From Mucidula mucida (Eukaryota; Basidiomycota; Agaricomycetes; Agaricales; Physalacriaceae), in the NCBI GenBank assembly GCA_015501055.1, contig JADNYV010000422.1, forward strand, positions 1-30,206: DNA of 30,206 nucleotides, read 5' to 3'. Shown one piece after another: positions 9,585-20,964 of the stretch; the stretch's first letter is position 1, and each line of letters starts with the position of its first letter. The position numbers and the translations under genes were made by a program. Under the pieces are notes generated by a model. That model made no database searches and had not been told where the DNA came from. It was given only the letters and a program-made list of their open reading frames with translations.

Positions 9585-9880
9585 CTTAGGAACCGCCTGC
9601 AGTCCATGAACCCCCCGAGTTACACCTTCCGGTAGCATGCCTTGCCCTACACCTCTCCCCTTGGACCAAAGTCCACAGACCGAACACTACATTGGAGGCC
9701 AATCCAGTTGGCGCTGATTGTATGTGGCTTTTCATAGCCATATGTGGTGTGGTCTGGCCATGCCCCTTCTTAGTTCACCCCGTGGATCCTAACCGAGGAT
9801 CTAATAGTTATGTCCACTGATCAAACAGGAGCACACTACCACGTCTTTGTCTCGTATCATAGAGTATTTGCCTTGTCAAA
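9585..9880 (-). repeat. Repeat block D, copy 3
   Basis: Matches the 6280-6500 and 20735-20960 blocks in the same orientation (CTGCAGTCC, ACCTTCCGGTAGCATGCCTT, TTGGACCAAAGTCC, TTGGCGCTGATTGTA). It extends to AACAGGAGCACAC...GTCTTCGTCTC-like sequence shared with copy 2. In the minus-strand reading only short pieces survive (TKKGHGQTTPHMAM, IQSAPTGLA), so it is the most decayed copy. Confidence 0.65.
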
Positions 9881-9884
9881 TATG

Positions 9885-10475
9885 GCGTACCTTCAGGGTT
9901 CTACAACATCCGCAAACTACTCTATGCCAACCAAATCGTAAGAGCCTACTTGTGTAGCAATTGGCCTTTACTCATTCCTCTTCTTCCCCTAGTCTATCAT
10001 CACCATTACCATCACATTCCTTCCTTCATCTTTACCGCATTTTATGAGGACTACCTGAAGGTCCGCCATTCAAGGTGCGCCTGAGCATAGTCCATTGAGT
10101 TGATATTCCGTAGCATCATTGTAGCTCTGGGAGTTTTCATTGATTTACATACTCATGTCCTTCGCTCGCCGTTATGTGAATAGATTAACACAAAACTGAA
10201 ATGACACTAATGTCCTTCGAAGGACACTCATGAGCATCGCAGATTCAGTGGTTTTAGTGAATAAAGGACACTTGATCTGAAAAGAATCTGTATTGTCATA
10301 TACCTCTTCGAGTCTTGCGCACCTCGTTCTGTGTGATTTATAAGAACTTTTGAACCGCCCAATTCGACATATTACGCTCCCCCCAGAAGAGTAAGTGTCA
10401 ATAATCATTGCGCCACACTTCTTGTTTGTCACCTCAGACCTTGCATAGCCACTACACCTTCAACCAGAGAGATCC
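9885..10475. other. No recognisable gene between two inverted repeat-D copies
   Basis: A minus-strand frame of 86 codons at 10172-10432 has no motif. The stretch is bounded by repeat block D in opposite orientations (9585-9880 and 10480-10750). Confidence 0.4.
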
Positions 10476-10479
10476 GTAG

Positions 10480-10750
10480 ACAGTCAAATCCCCTTGGTTC
10501 TGTGCCTATCATATAGTGAGGTACTCCTTGAAGGAGTCATCCTAGAGTGTACCAAGAAGGCGGATGACCAGATCATTTCGCGAATGTCTTTGACAAGTAG
10601 AATAGCATCGGCGGAAGCTGACCTACCGCACGGTGTTCTGTCTGAGGATTTTGTGTCCAAGGGGAGAAAATTGAGCAAGGTCATGCTACCGGAAGGACAC
10701 CTGAAGAAGGGCAGTGAGGGGACTTTGCCTGTCCCTAATCCTGGAAACGA
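10480..10750 (+). pseudogene. Repeat block D, copy 4 (inverted; longest continuous reading)
   Basis: Inverted relative to the other three copies. Here the family frame is open without interruption from about 10494 to 10787: VLLEGVILECTKKADDQI, ISRMSLTSRI, then ADLPHGVL and a basic region ending KVMLPEGHLKKGSEGTLPV. It aligns with copy 1 (TKKAHDRIIPQMSLTGRI and MLPEGAPREV) and copy 2 (LPEGASREVKGLQ). No start codon or flanking exons could be fixed, so it is listed as a fragment. Protein unknown. Confidence 0.5.
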
Positions 10751-10754
10751 CTGC

Positions 10755-11200
10755 GGTGAAAGTTTTTCTTGTCAGTTGAGAACGTAGGCCTGGCCAGCGC
10801 TCTTCGCGTGGGCCGCTATGGTCGCAAGATGTTTATCCATCTTGTTTCGGCGCTTTACTTTGTGAAAGAACTAAGCACTAGGTGTCTACACGGCGCTGCA
10901 TATGGCGAAGGTGAACAAGCGCGACACCGTGGGGTCAAGTTCACTTCCAACGAGGACGCGTTTTTGGCCTCAAGAAGGAGCTGTACGGGACACTTAGAGA
11001 TTGTTAGAGACACACGGTCATCCACGCCGCCTTCTCACTAATAGCATCTCAATTGCAGGTTCCGCAAGTGCGTGTTCGATTTCCGAAGCCCCGATACTGA
11101 GATAGATGTATGTCTGAATGATGTCTATGAGGGTAGTGGAGGAGTCCATAATCTTGGTAGGACCGTATTGCCGTCATAGTACTGACCACCACATATCCGC
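10755..11200. other. No recognisable gene
   Basis: An open plus-strand frame (10769-11041, 90 codons) has no ATG start and no motif. The remainder is the 3' flank of the epoxide hydrolase. Confidence 0.4.
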
Positions 11201-11206
11201 GAGTCA

Positions 11207-12798
11207 CTAGTACCCACTCCTCCCGGGTACAATAGCAAACGCCGGACCGCCCTGCCCAAACATCCTCCTCAAATCCACCAATCCCTCCGGCGCCTCCCAA
11301 GCGCCAAAGTGACCCCCTTTCGTATGCTTGTTGTTGCTAAAGACAAGATTGCCGTTCGTCGTGAACCACCTAGCCAAACCCGTCAGTCGGTTATCGAAAA
11401 AAACTTGCGAAATCGGACGAACACCCATGTCCCCAGGGAAGACTGAGATCCCGTAGGGGATGGAGGGTCGTTGTGGGAGGAGCGCGTAGATGTCTCCGCT
11501 TTGATACGTCTCGTAGTAGATACGCGTAGACGCGGTTGGCCCGGCTCGAGAAAAGAGGTATACGGAGATCCAAGTCAGGACTGAAACATTGCTGTCAGTA
11601 GACGCGACTGCAAGATACAGAGTATGATAGATACCTTGATCATCAGTCCACGGGTACTCGTCGGTCCAGGCGAGGAGCTTCTCGTAGATCCAGGCCAGTA
11701 ATCCGACAGGCGAGTCCGCCAAAGAGATCCTATCGCGGGTGAATGAGACTTCGTCGCGCTTGAGTGACAAGGGCGACATACCAAGAGTCTGAGGCCTCGT
11801 CGATTGCTGCAAAAAGTATCCGCTTCCCTGCTTTTCGAACCATCGGGCCTTTTGCGCGCCGGCCTTTTGGGCGGCAGTGTACGGCGTAAGCAGGTGTTGA
11901 AGAAACGAGATCGGTCGCGTAGGGGGCGGTGGGAATCCACTGCTCGTATATAAGCGCGCATCCACGATATGTGCGAATGAAACTTACTAGGGCAAAGTAG
12001 TGTGCCACGCCTTGACGTGCTTAGTGCCGTACTTGAAAGCCATCGCGCGAGTGATCTACATGGGCGTCTCGAGACAAATGACAGTTTTGATGAATAGGAA
12101 GGTAGCTTACCATGGTACCCCGTGCGTCACTGATTCCTCGTCAATCGAAGTAAAAAAGGCGCGTTTATTCTACTCACCATACTCGCTATAACCAAGCGCC
12201 ATCATCACTTTATGAGCAACCTGTGCGAACATTAGGAACGTCAGAAAGAAGATCATAGCAATCACCTACCTCGGCATACCGAATGACTCTGAACCCTTTC
12301 TTCGAAGGCGCTTCAGAGAAACCAAAGCACGGGAGACTCAGAGCCACAACATGGAAACTTGGATTCCCGACTGTGAGCAGCGGAAGCATTTTGCGAACCT
12401 CTAAGAAACTGCTAGGCCCTAACGTGAGATCAACACAAAAACAGATACATCACCGAAAGTCAACGTACACCCATGCACAAATAAAAGCGGGATAGCATCA
12501 AAAGCCTTGCTTTTCTGATGCACATAGTGGATATTGAGCGTCCCAAAGCCGTCGACCTTGATATCGCGGGTGAACTGGGGCAGTTCAGCATTGATAGCGG
12601 CTTCCTGCGCGCGCCAGTCGAAGCCGTTCTTCCAATATTCCACGAGGCGGCGCATGGATCATTGGATGTGAGAGGGACGCCATAGTTCGAACCAGCGTCC
12701 TCGAGTTCATCGGGAAAGACACAAAGGGTCAGTTTGCGACGAAGAAGGTCAATCTTGTCGTCCGAGACGGATATTTGGAAGGGTTTTTCGTTCGACAT
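11207..12798 (-). pseudogene. Epoxide hydrolase (alpha/beta-hydrolase fold), nearly full length but damaged
   Basis: ATG at 12798 begins MSNEKPFQISVSDDKIDLLR, the epoxide hydrolase N-terminal domain; YGVPL and RRLVEYWKNGFDWRAQEAA follow, separated by a likely 1-nt frameshift near 12665. Intron 12468-12419 joins HG to WPSSFLEVRKMLPLL, the oxyanion-hole HGWP motif; intron 12269-12221 precedes VAHKVMMALGYSEYG. Then come ITRAMAFKYGTKHVKAWHT, a lid region (RPISFLQHLLTPY, GSGYFLQQSTRPQTLG), introns at about 11770-11727 and 11631-11577, and ISVYLFSRAGPTASTRIYYE. The C terminus keeps FPGDMG (possible acid Asp) and the catalytic His in KGGHFGAWE. The nucleophile motif GGDWG, expected after GYSEY at about 12110-12135, is not legible in any frame. 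The family hydrates epoxides to diols. Given the frameshift and the lost nucleophile, I call it a pseudogene; a catalytically dead protein is the alternative. Confidence 0.85.
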
Positions 12799-12804
12799 AC
12801 TAGT

Positions 12805-14290
12805 GGGTCTCGTTGGTGGGAAACAGCGAGAGCGTCGGCGTGTTTCATAGGCTTCTGATAGACATCAGAGAAGCGAGGAGGAAAATCCGATGATGTGATT
12901 AGGCGGTGTCATGTCTCCAATTCCTCAACCGAGGAGAAAGTGTGACGAGAACACGCGCTACGCGTACAGGAGGGTCCTGTGAAACGAATCTCGGAGTCGC
13001 AAGAGTTGAAACGCCAAGAGCAGGCGTTCACCAACAAATGTTCCTAGCCGTTGGAGAACGGTCGATCATTGGGTATTAACGATGCTATCCACTTCCATTT
13101 TCCGTGGTGCGTCGTGCACAATGAGGGGCGCGTTGTAAATATGTATCAGTGTCGCAGAACGGCTACAAGCGCTAAGACGCTGATCGCGATGGTCAGACAA
13201 GAAAAAAAGCGCAGACCCCACGAGTCTTTACCGCTACATCCTCTAGGAACCATCTGACTTTTGTTGTCCAAACTGTCTATTGGCTGCCTGCTGGCTTGGA
13301 TATATCAAGTGAATGCGACAGTGACGCCTAGTATAAGTGATAGTTCGGGAACAAAATAATCGGTCAACGATCGGCAATCCCGGGCCGCATCTGGTCCAAC
13401 TCGATCACGTTCACTTTCAACAAAAACCGCCATGAGGATTATGCCACAATTCGAGTCTTTGCTTGCTAGTACAATGGTAAATGTAACCAAAAATCGCTCG
13501 TTTATCTTCTGGGTGCTTGGTAGCTCTCGCTATGCGTTTATTTCGTCAGATGAAGTGTTCGCCCGGCGCTGCAGAAAACAAAACACGCAAAACACTGTTG
13601 CTCGCACGCCATCAACAGCACCTTAGACCTGGAACTACCTATTTCATGTTTCTGAAGAACGCAGAGGGAACTACCTAGCTGACGTCATCCTCTCACAGTT
13701 TCTCTAGGGGAGTCAAGACAATTCTGTTGAATGTCAAAAGGAAGCGTCGGATGTCTATGTCGCTGCGCTGAGAAGCATACCTGGACAAGACGACGACCGC
13801 GAGCGTGCACTGTTACTCTCGTAGCCCCTTCGCGCGCTTCGCGAGTATCCATCACCCGCAGTTACGACGCGCTTAACGATCCTTCACAAAATGCGCCCTA
13901 CACGACTAAGACGTGCTACATCGCGATGTGATGTGTACAACCTCATCCATGGAATCTCTTCACTTGCGCGTAGGTGAACTATATCTTCACTGACCACGAG
14001 TAATGAAGTTTAGATCTGATAGTATTGGCCGCGGCTTCATATCTGCCTAGTCAAACTTCCTTCTTATGCAATGTTTGCTCCACCATGGCGCGAATGAAGA
14101 CGATACTACACTCCCATTCAGCTAGGTCAATCGTAACGACTTGGGCCAAATTTTGGTAGTACTTATGGGCAACTGGACCCACAAAAGCATTGCCACCGGC
14201 GACACGATGTCTTAAGCGTACACGGGGCTAGACGTGGTAAAAGTTACTTCGGACTGGGACTAGCTTGCCATCGTATCAACAGCCATCGTC
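12805..14290. other. No recognisable gene; contains one short repeat
   Basis: Only short frames without motifs on either strand. The part next to the DUF6535 gene (about 13950-14290) must hold its promoter, but I see no convincing TATA box. The part beside the epoxide hydrolase (12800-12950) would be that gene's upstream region. Confidence 0.45.
13332..13412. repeat. Dispersed repeat B, copy 2
   Basis: Shares GATCGGCAATCCCGGGCCGC and the following CTCGATCACGTTCA stretch with 5253-5362, same orientation. Confidence 0.6.
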
Positions 14291-14294
14291 GACA

Positions 14295-17200
14295 ATGTCC
14301 ACTACAACCAGCTCAGATGATATCTCGGAAGATTTTGCTAATGTTGCCACCCACTCACCGGCAATCGCTCTTCAATGGGGAGACTCATCGCGGGCTGCGA
14401 GGCTTCCCCCGAAACTAGAGCCCATACGGCTTCCTGGCAAGGATGGGACTACGGAAAGTTCCCGGAAAACCCGCCCAGGACGCGCGAAGAAAAGGAACCC
14501 AGGTGTACAAGTTGATTCTGCTGGTGAATCGGGAGAGGACGGTGATGCGGAAGACGAAGATGCGGGCGAAGAAAGTGATGCTGTGCGAGACGACGACAAG
14601 CAGCGCCGGGATGTTGATAAGGATCCACCTCGCGCTCGCAAAGGTCGTCATGCGCGTAAGAAGCTGTTCGGACTACCCGTGGATCGCAAAGCGAGAGGTT
14701 CGTGAACATGCTGTTAAATTCGAGATTGTTTAATCGAAATACTAGGGTATGACCCTATGGACTACGAGCAAAAGTACCCTCCTGATCCGATTTTTGAGGA
14801 GGCACAGCCGAATGCTAGGGTTTGGAGGATGTGTGTCGACGAATTCCAAATATTCGACACCGACTTATCTGAGGATGCGCGTGATACAGTCGATGTACTA
14901 CTCGTATTCGTACGTCGTTTGTGCTGGCGTGTTTATTACTCTTCTGATACACCTAACAGGCAGGTCTGTTCTCTGCCGTTGTCACGGCCTTCCTAATTCA
15001 GACGGCCGACAAGCTCGAACCCGACTACGTCCAACTGTCGACTTCTATTCTCTTTGAGATGTTGGTTGTCCAGCGCGCGCACGCGAACGGGTCAGCTGTT
15101 GATCTTGGTCCAGTGATATCGTCTCCCGACGCGCTGCAGTTCATGCCATCTCATTCGCAGTTGTGGATAAATGGCTTGTGGTACACGAGCTTATCGCTGA
15201 GCTTGATCACTGCACTTGTCGCCGTGTTAGCAAAGCAATGGCTGCACCAGTATATGGCGATGACATCCGGGACACCGTTGGATCGCAGTCTTCTTCGCCA
15301 GTACCGTTACGAGGGCTTGCAGGCGTGGAAGGTTCCTCTGATCATCGGCCTGTTGCCAGTGCTCATGCACCTCTCGCTCGGGCTCTTCTTCCTCGGGCTT
15401 ATTGTCTATCTAGTGGAACTGTACGGACCATTCGCGTATGTGACTGGTGTCTTCACCCTCGTTACCTACACCGCTTACTTTGCCACGCATTTCTTCTCGG
15501 CCGTGCATCCGCAGTGTCCATACAAGACACCCCTTTCCAATCTTCTTTTTATGGTGCTCAGACGCCTCCTTCCCCCTCCGGAGCGTGAAAAAGCACCAAA
15601 GTCCATCAGAGAGGCGGAAGCCTCGGCAGTGAAGACTCGTCAAGGCGATCGCTTTTGCATTGAGGTATTGGGTTGGGTTTTCGACAACTCCGCCAATGCA
15701 TCTGCTCGTAGTATCATTCTCCAATGTCTTGGTGGATTTCCGACACATTACCACCGCCCGATCGGGCAGCGTTTTGATGATGCGGCCCCAGAGGTTGATA
15801 GTTTGTACAACTCTCTCGCTTCTGTTATAGACTCTCCACCAGACAATCCTCAAGATGCGAGGATTGCGTACATGAAGTTGGAACGTGTGGCCCGTACTGC
15901 CACGTTTGTGACGCTCCCCCTTGCGTTCTCCTGGTGCCTTTTGCCCAAGTGTCCTCCAGTTCCGCTTGAGCTCGTTGCCGCCATTGCTGCGATCCCTGGG
16001 GAACCCATAATGTCACATATGAAATTGTCAGCCAAAGATATGTTTCTGCAGTATGTGCCAGAAAATCCGGATCTTCGTTTGCATCCACAAACCTGGGTTG
16101 AAATCATCCAAGAGATACTCAAATACGCAGAGCAGCCATCCGAGGATGACATACAAAATGCTTCGCCGCGGATGCTGCCTATGATCCAGCTCTGTGCGAG
16201 TTCTCCCTCCATTCTGGACATCTACTCTATGGAGGAGTTCAAGCCGTACATAGGTACCCTTCAAAATCCGAAATTTCTTCCATTCGAAGAAACTTCAGTT
16301 ACATTCGAACGGGTTTGTCAACTGCCAGCCTTCCGAAAGGTTGTTCACAAGAGTCTATATCGTGTGTTTGACTCGTTCGATGAACATAAGCCTCCCAGTT
16401 TCGTGAACGATATGGATTATCCCGGGTTCCGCATAATGCTGGCCATTGTGAAATATTTCATTTACGTTCGGACCTGTCCTGCCGCAGATCCGATCGTTGT
16501 CACCGAGTTGGAGTGTTTGGTCTGCAAGATCTTCTCCGCACTGCACAAGAGAGACTATCGACCGGAGGAGGAGAAGGATGGCTATCACATCTATCTAGCT
16601 CTAAAACCCTTGTTTGAGCTGCCAGTCCCAAATGATCCCGCTGACCTCGATTCTCCTCGCTCTCTTGCATTAGATGTTATTTCTGCATTCTGTCAGCAAT
16701 TGTCTTACTGTCATTGTCATCGATATTTATTCAACATCCCCAACTGGGCGGACTGGTTCTCCGTCAAACTAACAAAAAATCTTCTACTATTTCAAGTGGA
16801 AGCTGTGAAGGACTGTTGTATCGTGTATCGCTATCTATCGCCAGCTGCTCAGCTTCTTGACCGAGCAATTTTCACTGGCGTTCCCGTAGCTTATGATCTG
16901 TTCCTGGAGTGTGACCTTCTCACTGTCCTTTTACCATATCGCAACCTCCCTGCTGTGCGCAACGCTCTCTGTTCCTACATTCTGACCTCGTCCTACTGGA
17001 TTATGGGGGATGTCAACAAAGACGATCAGATGAGAGGCCGGCTGCCTTACCCATTTCTGCCAAAATTCACCCCAGACATGTCAAGCCAACGGAATTACCT
17101 GCTTACTGGGCGTAACATTTTTCAAGTCTGCATCATAATGCTATCAGTCCCGGAGGATGCAGCAAGCACTTTTCTTGGGGAGTTTGCATCTCCTCGGTCG

Positions 17201-17446
17201 AAAATCATTACATTTCTGGGTCGGTATTGGGCAACACAGCATGACGGACTTGACCTAGTAACTTGGGAAGAATGTCGCATGATGCTACGGGAGGCGGCTA
17301 CAGAGCAATTTGGGATTCTTCGGTATCCTGTATATCGCGGTCCCGGCGATTCATGTGTTCTCCCCGATAACGTGAAGGTCACGGAGATGGTCGAGTACCT
17401 AAGTTCTGGAATTACTTTGCTCGACCAATACCTTGCCAGTCTATAA
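14295..17446 (+). CDS. DUF6535-domain membrane protein, about 1017 aa
   Basis: Three exons: 14295-14697, 14746-14909 and 14960-17446, with introns of 48 nt (GTTCGT...ACTAG) and 50 nt (GTACGT...AACAG) that keep the frame. The start ATG has a good context (GACAATGTC). Residues 1-135 are hydrophilic with an acidic run (about 74-101) between basic patches. The DUF6535 core starts at YPPDPIFEEAQPNARVWRM and holds four likely transmembrane helices: about 190-205 (AGLFSAVVTAFLIQTA), 257-283, 314-341 and 345-369; between the second and third lies AKQWLHQYM followed by RYEGLQAW. After these come about 650 residues of helical, probably cytosolic sequence without a recognised domain. DUF6535 proteins form large families in Agaricomycetes and have no established biochemical role. 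The frame is undamaged over 3 kb, in contrast with most neighbours, which argues for selection. Confidence 0.93.
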
Positions 17447-17512
17447 GTTTCATAGGTGGATTGTTACTGCGTACTTCATATTGTACATTGTCCCAAAGCT
17501 GTTTTCTACTGA

Positions 17513-19000
17513 ACAATTAACACGGTATTTGCCACGTTAACCTTGGGTTCTCTCGTGCGCTGGGGAGGAGTACGCTCAACAGCAGTGCTAGGTTTGAACC
17601 CGGCATATCGAGACTTGTTACGGCGAGGTGAGCGAGAGGATGATCGGCAGTAAGGATGTTGTTGATGTCCGACCAGAGCATGTGGTCTTGTGTGCCAAGT
17701 ACGGCGTCGTACTTGAAGCAAAGGTGAACATGTAGAGGTCGAGTGTGACGTTCGTCCGGAATCGATGCCAATATCCATGGCAGCCAAGAGAGGAATATAT
17801 CTATTGCCTTCGGCGATGAAAAGTCGAGGACAAGGGCGGCAGGCAGCTTGACACCCAACGAAAGTAGTGTACAAGCCACAGCTTATGGAGTCTAGTATCA
17901 ATTAAAGAATGACGAAAGGCACTAGCCAACTCACACTGAACCGCTGGAAGTGCCTTCAAACGAAGCAGTCTCTTGTTGCCCAGGAGCGCAGGGAGCAGTT
18001 CTACCGCGAGTGTGGTATAAGACCCCTCGACATGTAGATCGTCTAGCATTATTGTCGCGTCCAACGATAGTAGTCCATCAATGACTGCCATGATAAATTC
18101 GTTGTCCCCAATACTTGACTTTGAAACGTCCAGATACATGCATAATGTCGAAGTGTCGTCGTAAGGCGAGAGGGAAAGACGAAGAGGCAACATTGTACCA
18201 CAAACGTTCGAGTTTTCATGCCTAACCAACTTCTTGATTATGAGACGACGCCACTTGGGTGGCGCTATGCACGGCGTAGGGGAGACGAAGGACCGTAACA
18301 GTTTGGCATTGACGACCTCCAAAGCGACGTAGCGGGACGGTGTGCTCAGAAGTCGCCCCATGAAGAACGAGAATCCATCCAACGACAGGAGGGCACTACT
18401 TTCTGTTTGGACTATTAGAGTCCACCGACTATGGAGTCGGAACTTTTCGAGGCAGCGTGCAGAAAGATCGTGCCATGTCCGTCCCCGAAGAAGGTGTGTT
18501 CTAGTAGAGGCTGTTGATTGAATGACACAAAGCACAACGTTACTCGCCACATGAGACCCCGGTTGGGGAAGCAGATAAAAGGTGGTGGTGGGACATGAAC
18601 GGGATGAATATGCCTCAACCCATGGCGGTGGGATAGACAAGGACGAGAAACCATGGTTGGGTAACCTTCAGGTCGAGCAAAGTTAGACGATTGTTTAGCA
18701 TCACGCCTCAATAAACGCACCAAGAGGGGTTCCAATCTTGCGTGTGTAGCCAAGATGATGAAGTTGTTTGTTGAAATCCTTGGTTGGACGACGATGACTG
18801 GTTGTAACCTTGAGACATGAAGAAATGGAAAGAGGCAGACGTACTTGCGAGAAGGCCCAGGAATTTATCTAATCGGGAGTGTGGGAGTGTAGATCCATGT
18901 TTTGGTGTGAATCAACACGAGGATATGCGGTGTCGGGGCCACGCGTCCATTGGTGGCTGACAGTGACGGAGAGCTAAAGACTGAAGAGAAATGGAGCGAG
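17513..19000 (-). pseudogene. Copy C of the three-copy unrecognised gene family (most complete)
   Basis: Predicted ATG at 18818 (MSQGYNQSSSSNQGFQQTTS), followed by LHTQDWNPSWCVY and a TGA where copy B has TGT (Cys); a 1-nt deletion follows. The family blocks continue as NFARPEGYP, SHRHGLRHIHPVHVP and then a 200-codon frame (about 18540-17935) with RTWHDLSARCLEKFRLHSRW, LLSLDGFSFFMGRLLSTP, MYLDVSKSSIGDNEFIMAV and IMLDDLHVEG. A GTGAGT donor near 17934 and a TAAG acceptor near 17882 join it in frame to a last exon (VACTLLSLGVKLPAALVLDF ... LTWQIPC) ending at 17517. The C-terminal part looks intact and may be its own gene starting downstream; the N-terminal part is broken. The Leu-rich regular blocks recall F-box/LRR-type fungal proteins, without a clear F-box. 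Confidence 0.5.
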
Positions 19001-19004
19001 TACA

Positions 19005-19860
19005 GGGCGTGTGACAGCGGGGAGAAAGCCATGTACAATTGAGTCTATCCTAAGGGTGTCCAAGATAGTGAGCGAAGAATTTAGATGGTGGCGAGGAATG
19101 TACGCACTGCTGTAGTCCGCAATAATGAAACGGAAACATGACCAATGACGACGGACGTGGAGGGGGGTAGTCCTAATCTGTTGACGTGGAAGCATAGAAA
19201 GGATCTGCGAAAGGTGCAGAAGGACAGAAGTGGTTTACGCCCGGAACCTCCGAGAAGATGACCTTAGACGCGTGTGCCAGCGGGGGAGGAAGAGGGTTCC
19301 AAGAATGGACGAGCAAGGTGTGAGTCATGAACACCGCCTCGCGTGAGCATGATCCGATGTTTTGTTTGTTATGGCATAAGGTGGAGAGCACGAGCAAAGA
19401 TCTGCACGGAAATGTAGCGGGGCACAGAACATATCAACATCATGGAGGGGAGGGGTTGGTGACACATGCGCAAACATGCAGATCTCCAATTCTCGCGACG
19501 AAGTGACATAATGCGCCGGCATAAGATGCTAACGGAAACGGAGAGCAAACAGTTCAATGGAAAGAAGAAATTAACAGCAAGAGAGCGACGCGGCACTGGT
19601 TTCGATCGTGACATGTTGTCAGCAACTTCCTCCGGCCCGGCCCTCGGGGTTTCCGTCGATGCCCATCAATGAAATCGCTAGCGCCGCTTGTTTCTTGCTA
19701 TCACAAAAATGCCACAAATGCCTAGTCTACAACCTTGTTCTCTTCCATGTGTCAACGTTACCATGAAACTCGTTGACAGCGCATGTTCGAACATGTGCGA
19801 AGTCAAGACAAAGAGCCACAAAACTGCATCACAGGTCTGTCCTTTGCACTGCATAATCCT
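19005..19860. other. No recognisable gene
   Basis: Open frames up to 81 codons on the minus strand and a 168-codon plus-strand frame (19688-20194) overlap repeat unit D and have no motif. I see no RNA gene. Confidence 0.4.
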
Positions 19861-19865
19861 CTCTA

Positions 19866-20960
19866 CTCTTCAGCATTTTTCCTTCTCCAGGCTTCACTCG
19901 TCCGTACGTCGTCTCGCGTTTCGTTCTCGCTTTTCTGTTCTCGGAAACATTTCGCGGTCAAACTCGACTGGGGCATCAGCACAAATCGAGAAAGTCTTAC
20001 TAGGAAGACTTCTTCAACAGCTTTCCGAGGACACCAAGGCTCGAAATCTTGGCAACATTAACTTTGCCCAATATTTTGATGAGCTCCACCATGGCACGGA
20101 GACACACTGGAAAACATGGAAGCAGACACTTCCCAAATGCTCGAGTCTCCCTGAAAATCCCTCCCGTCGAGGGCATCCAGACACAACGCGTTAAGGCTAA
20201 CGGATCTGTACGGCTGTTTTCTTTGGATCCAAATGTCCTACTAAAAGCAATCCCCAGAAATTCTTGCAAGGTTGATTCGGTCTCGGAATGCCATCTTTTT
20301 CGGCTTCAAATGTCAGGTCGGTGCTGATGTCGGTGCCCTCCCGTCCAGCGATTTGTCGTGTTCGCAACGGCTGCATATGCCGTCACGGCGAGGTGAGACT
20401 TGAAAGGAGGCTTTGCTCGAGCTATCACCCTAGGAGACGTCTATTGTTTGGTCCGATTCGAAATTACAGCAGCGGAGGCGCAGTTTCATTCGTACACCCA
20501 CCCGCCATTTAACCACCAAAAGACATCACCAAACCGGGCTGTACCCACTAAGTTCGTCTACTAGTTACCTACTCCATTCACGGTTATCTTAATTGACTTG
20601 TTCAGGCCTCTCGTCGTGGAAGTGCTTCGCCGACGTCCGACTGCGACTTTCAAGTTTCGAATGCGCAACTCAGAAGTACCTGCGAATAGTCGTCGCGCTT
20701 CGCGACAATTAGGAGAACTTGGTCGTCTGTTTTGGAGCTGCCTGCAGTCCCTTGACTTCCCTGGATGCACCTTCCGGTAGCTTGCCTTTTTCACAGCTAT
20801 CACATTGGACCTCAAGTCCTTCGACGGGACGGAACACCACACTCGAGATCAATCCTGTCGGCGCTGATTGTACTATGTGGCCTTCCATAGCCATTACACA
20901 GATTGAACAGGAGCACACGGCGCTACCTTGTCTTCGTCTCAAATTGCAGGGTGAAGGCTC
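19866..20960 (-). repeat. Repeat unit D, copy 2
   Basis: Collinear with 5516-6560. Shared landmarks: TTTTTCCTTCT, TTTTCTGTT(T/C)(C/T)CGGAA and CATTTC(A/G)CGGTCA (19876-19965); GGATCTGTACG(A/G)CTGTT (about 20202); GACTGCGACTTTC (20640-20652); and AGCTGCCTGCAG (20736-20747). Minus-strand readings retained: GHIVQSAPTGLISSVVF, VEGLEVQCDSCEKG, LPEGASREVKGLQAAP, and AMVELIKILGKVNVA further left. Same order and spacing as copy 1, so the whole unit of about 1.1 kb was duplicated or transposed as a block. Frames are broken; no terminal repeats found. Confidence 0.6.
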
Positions 20961-20964
20961 CCAT

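Noticed and set aside
10769..11041. 90-codon plus-strand open frame
   Set aside because: No ATG start, no motif, no recurrence in the window.
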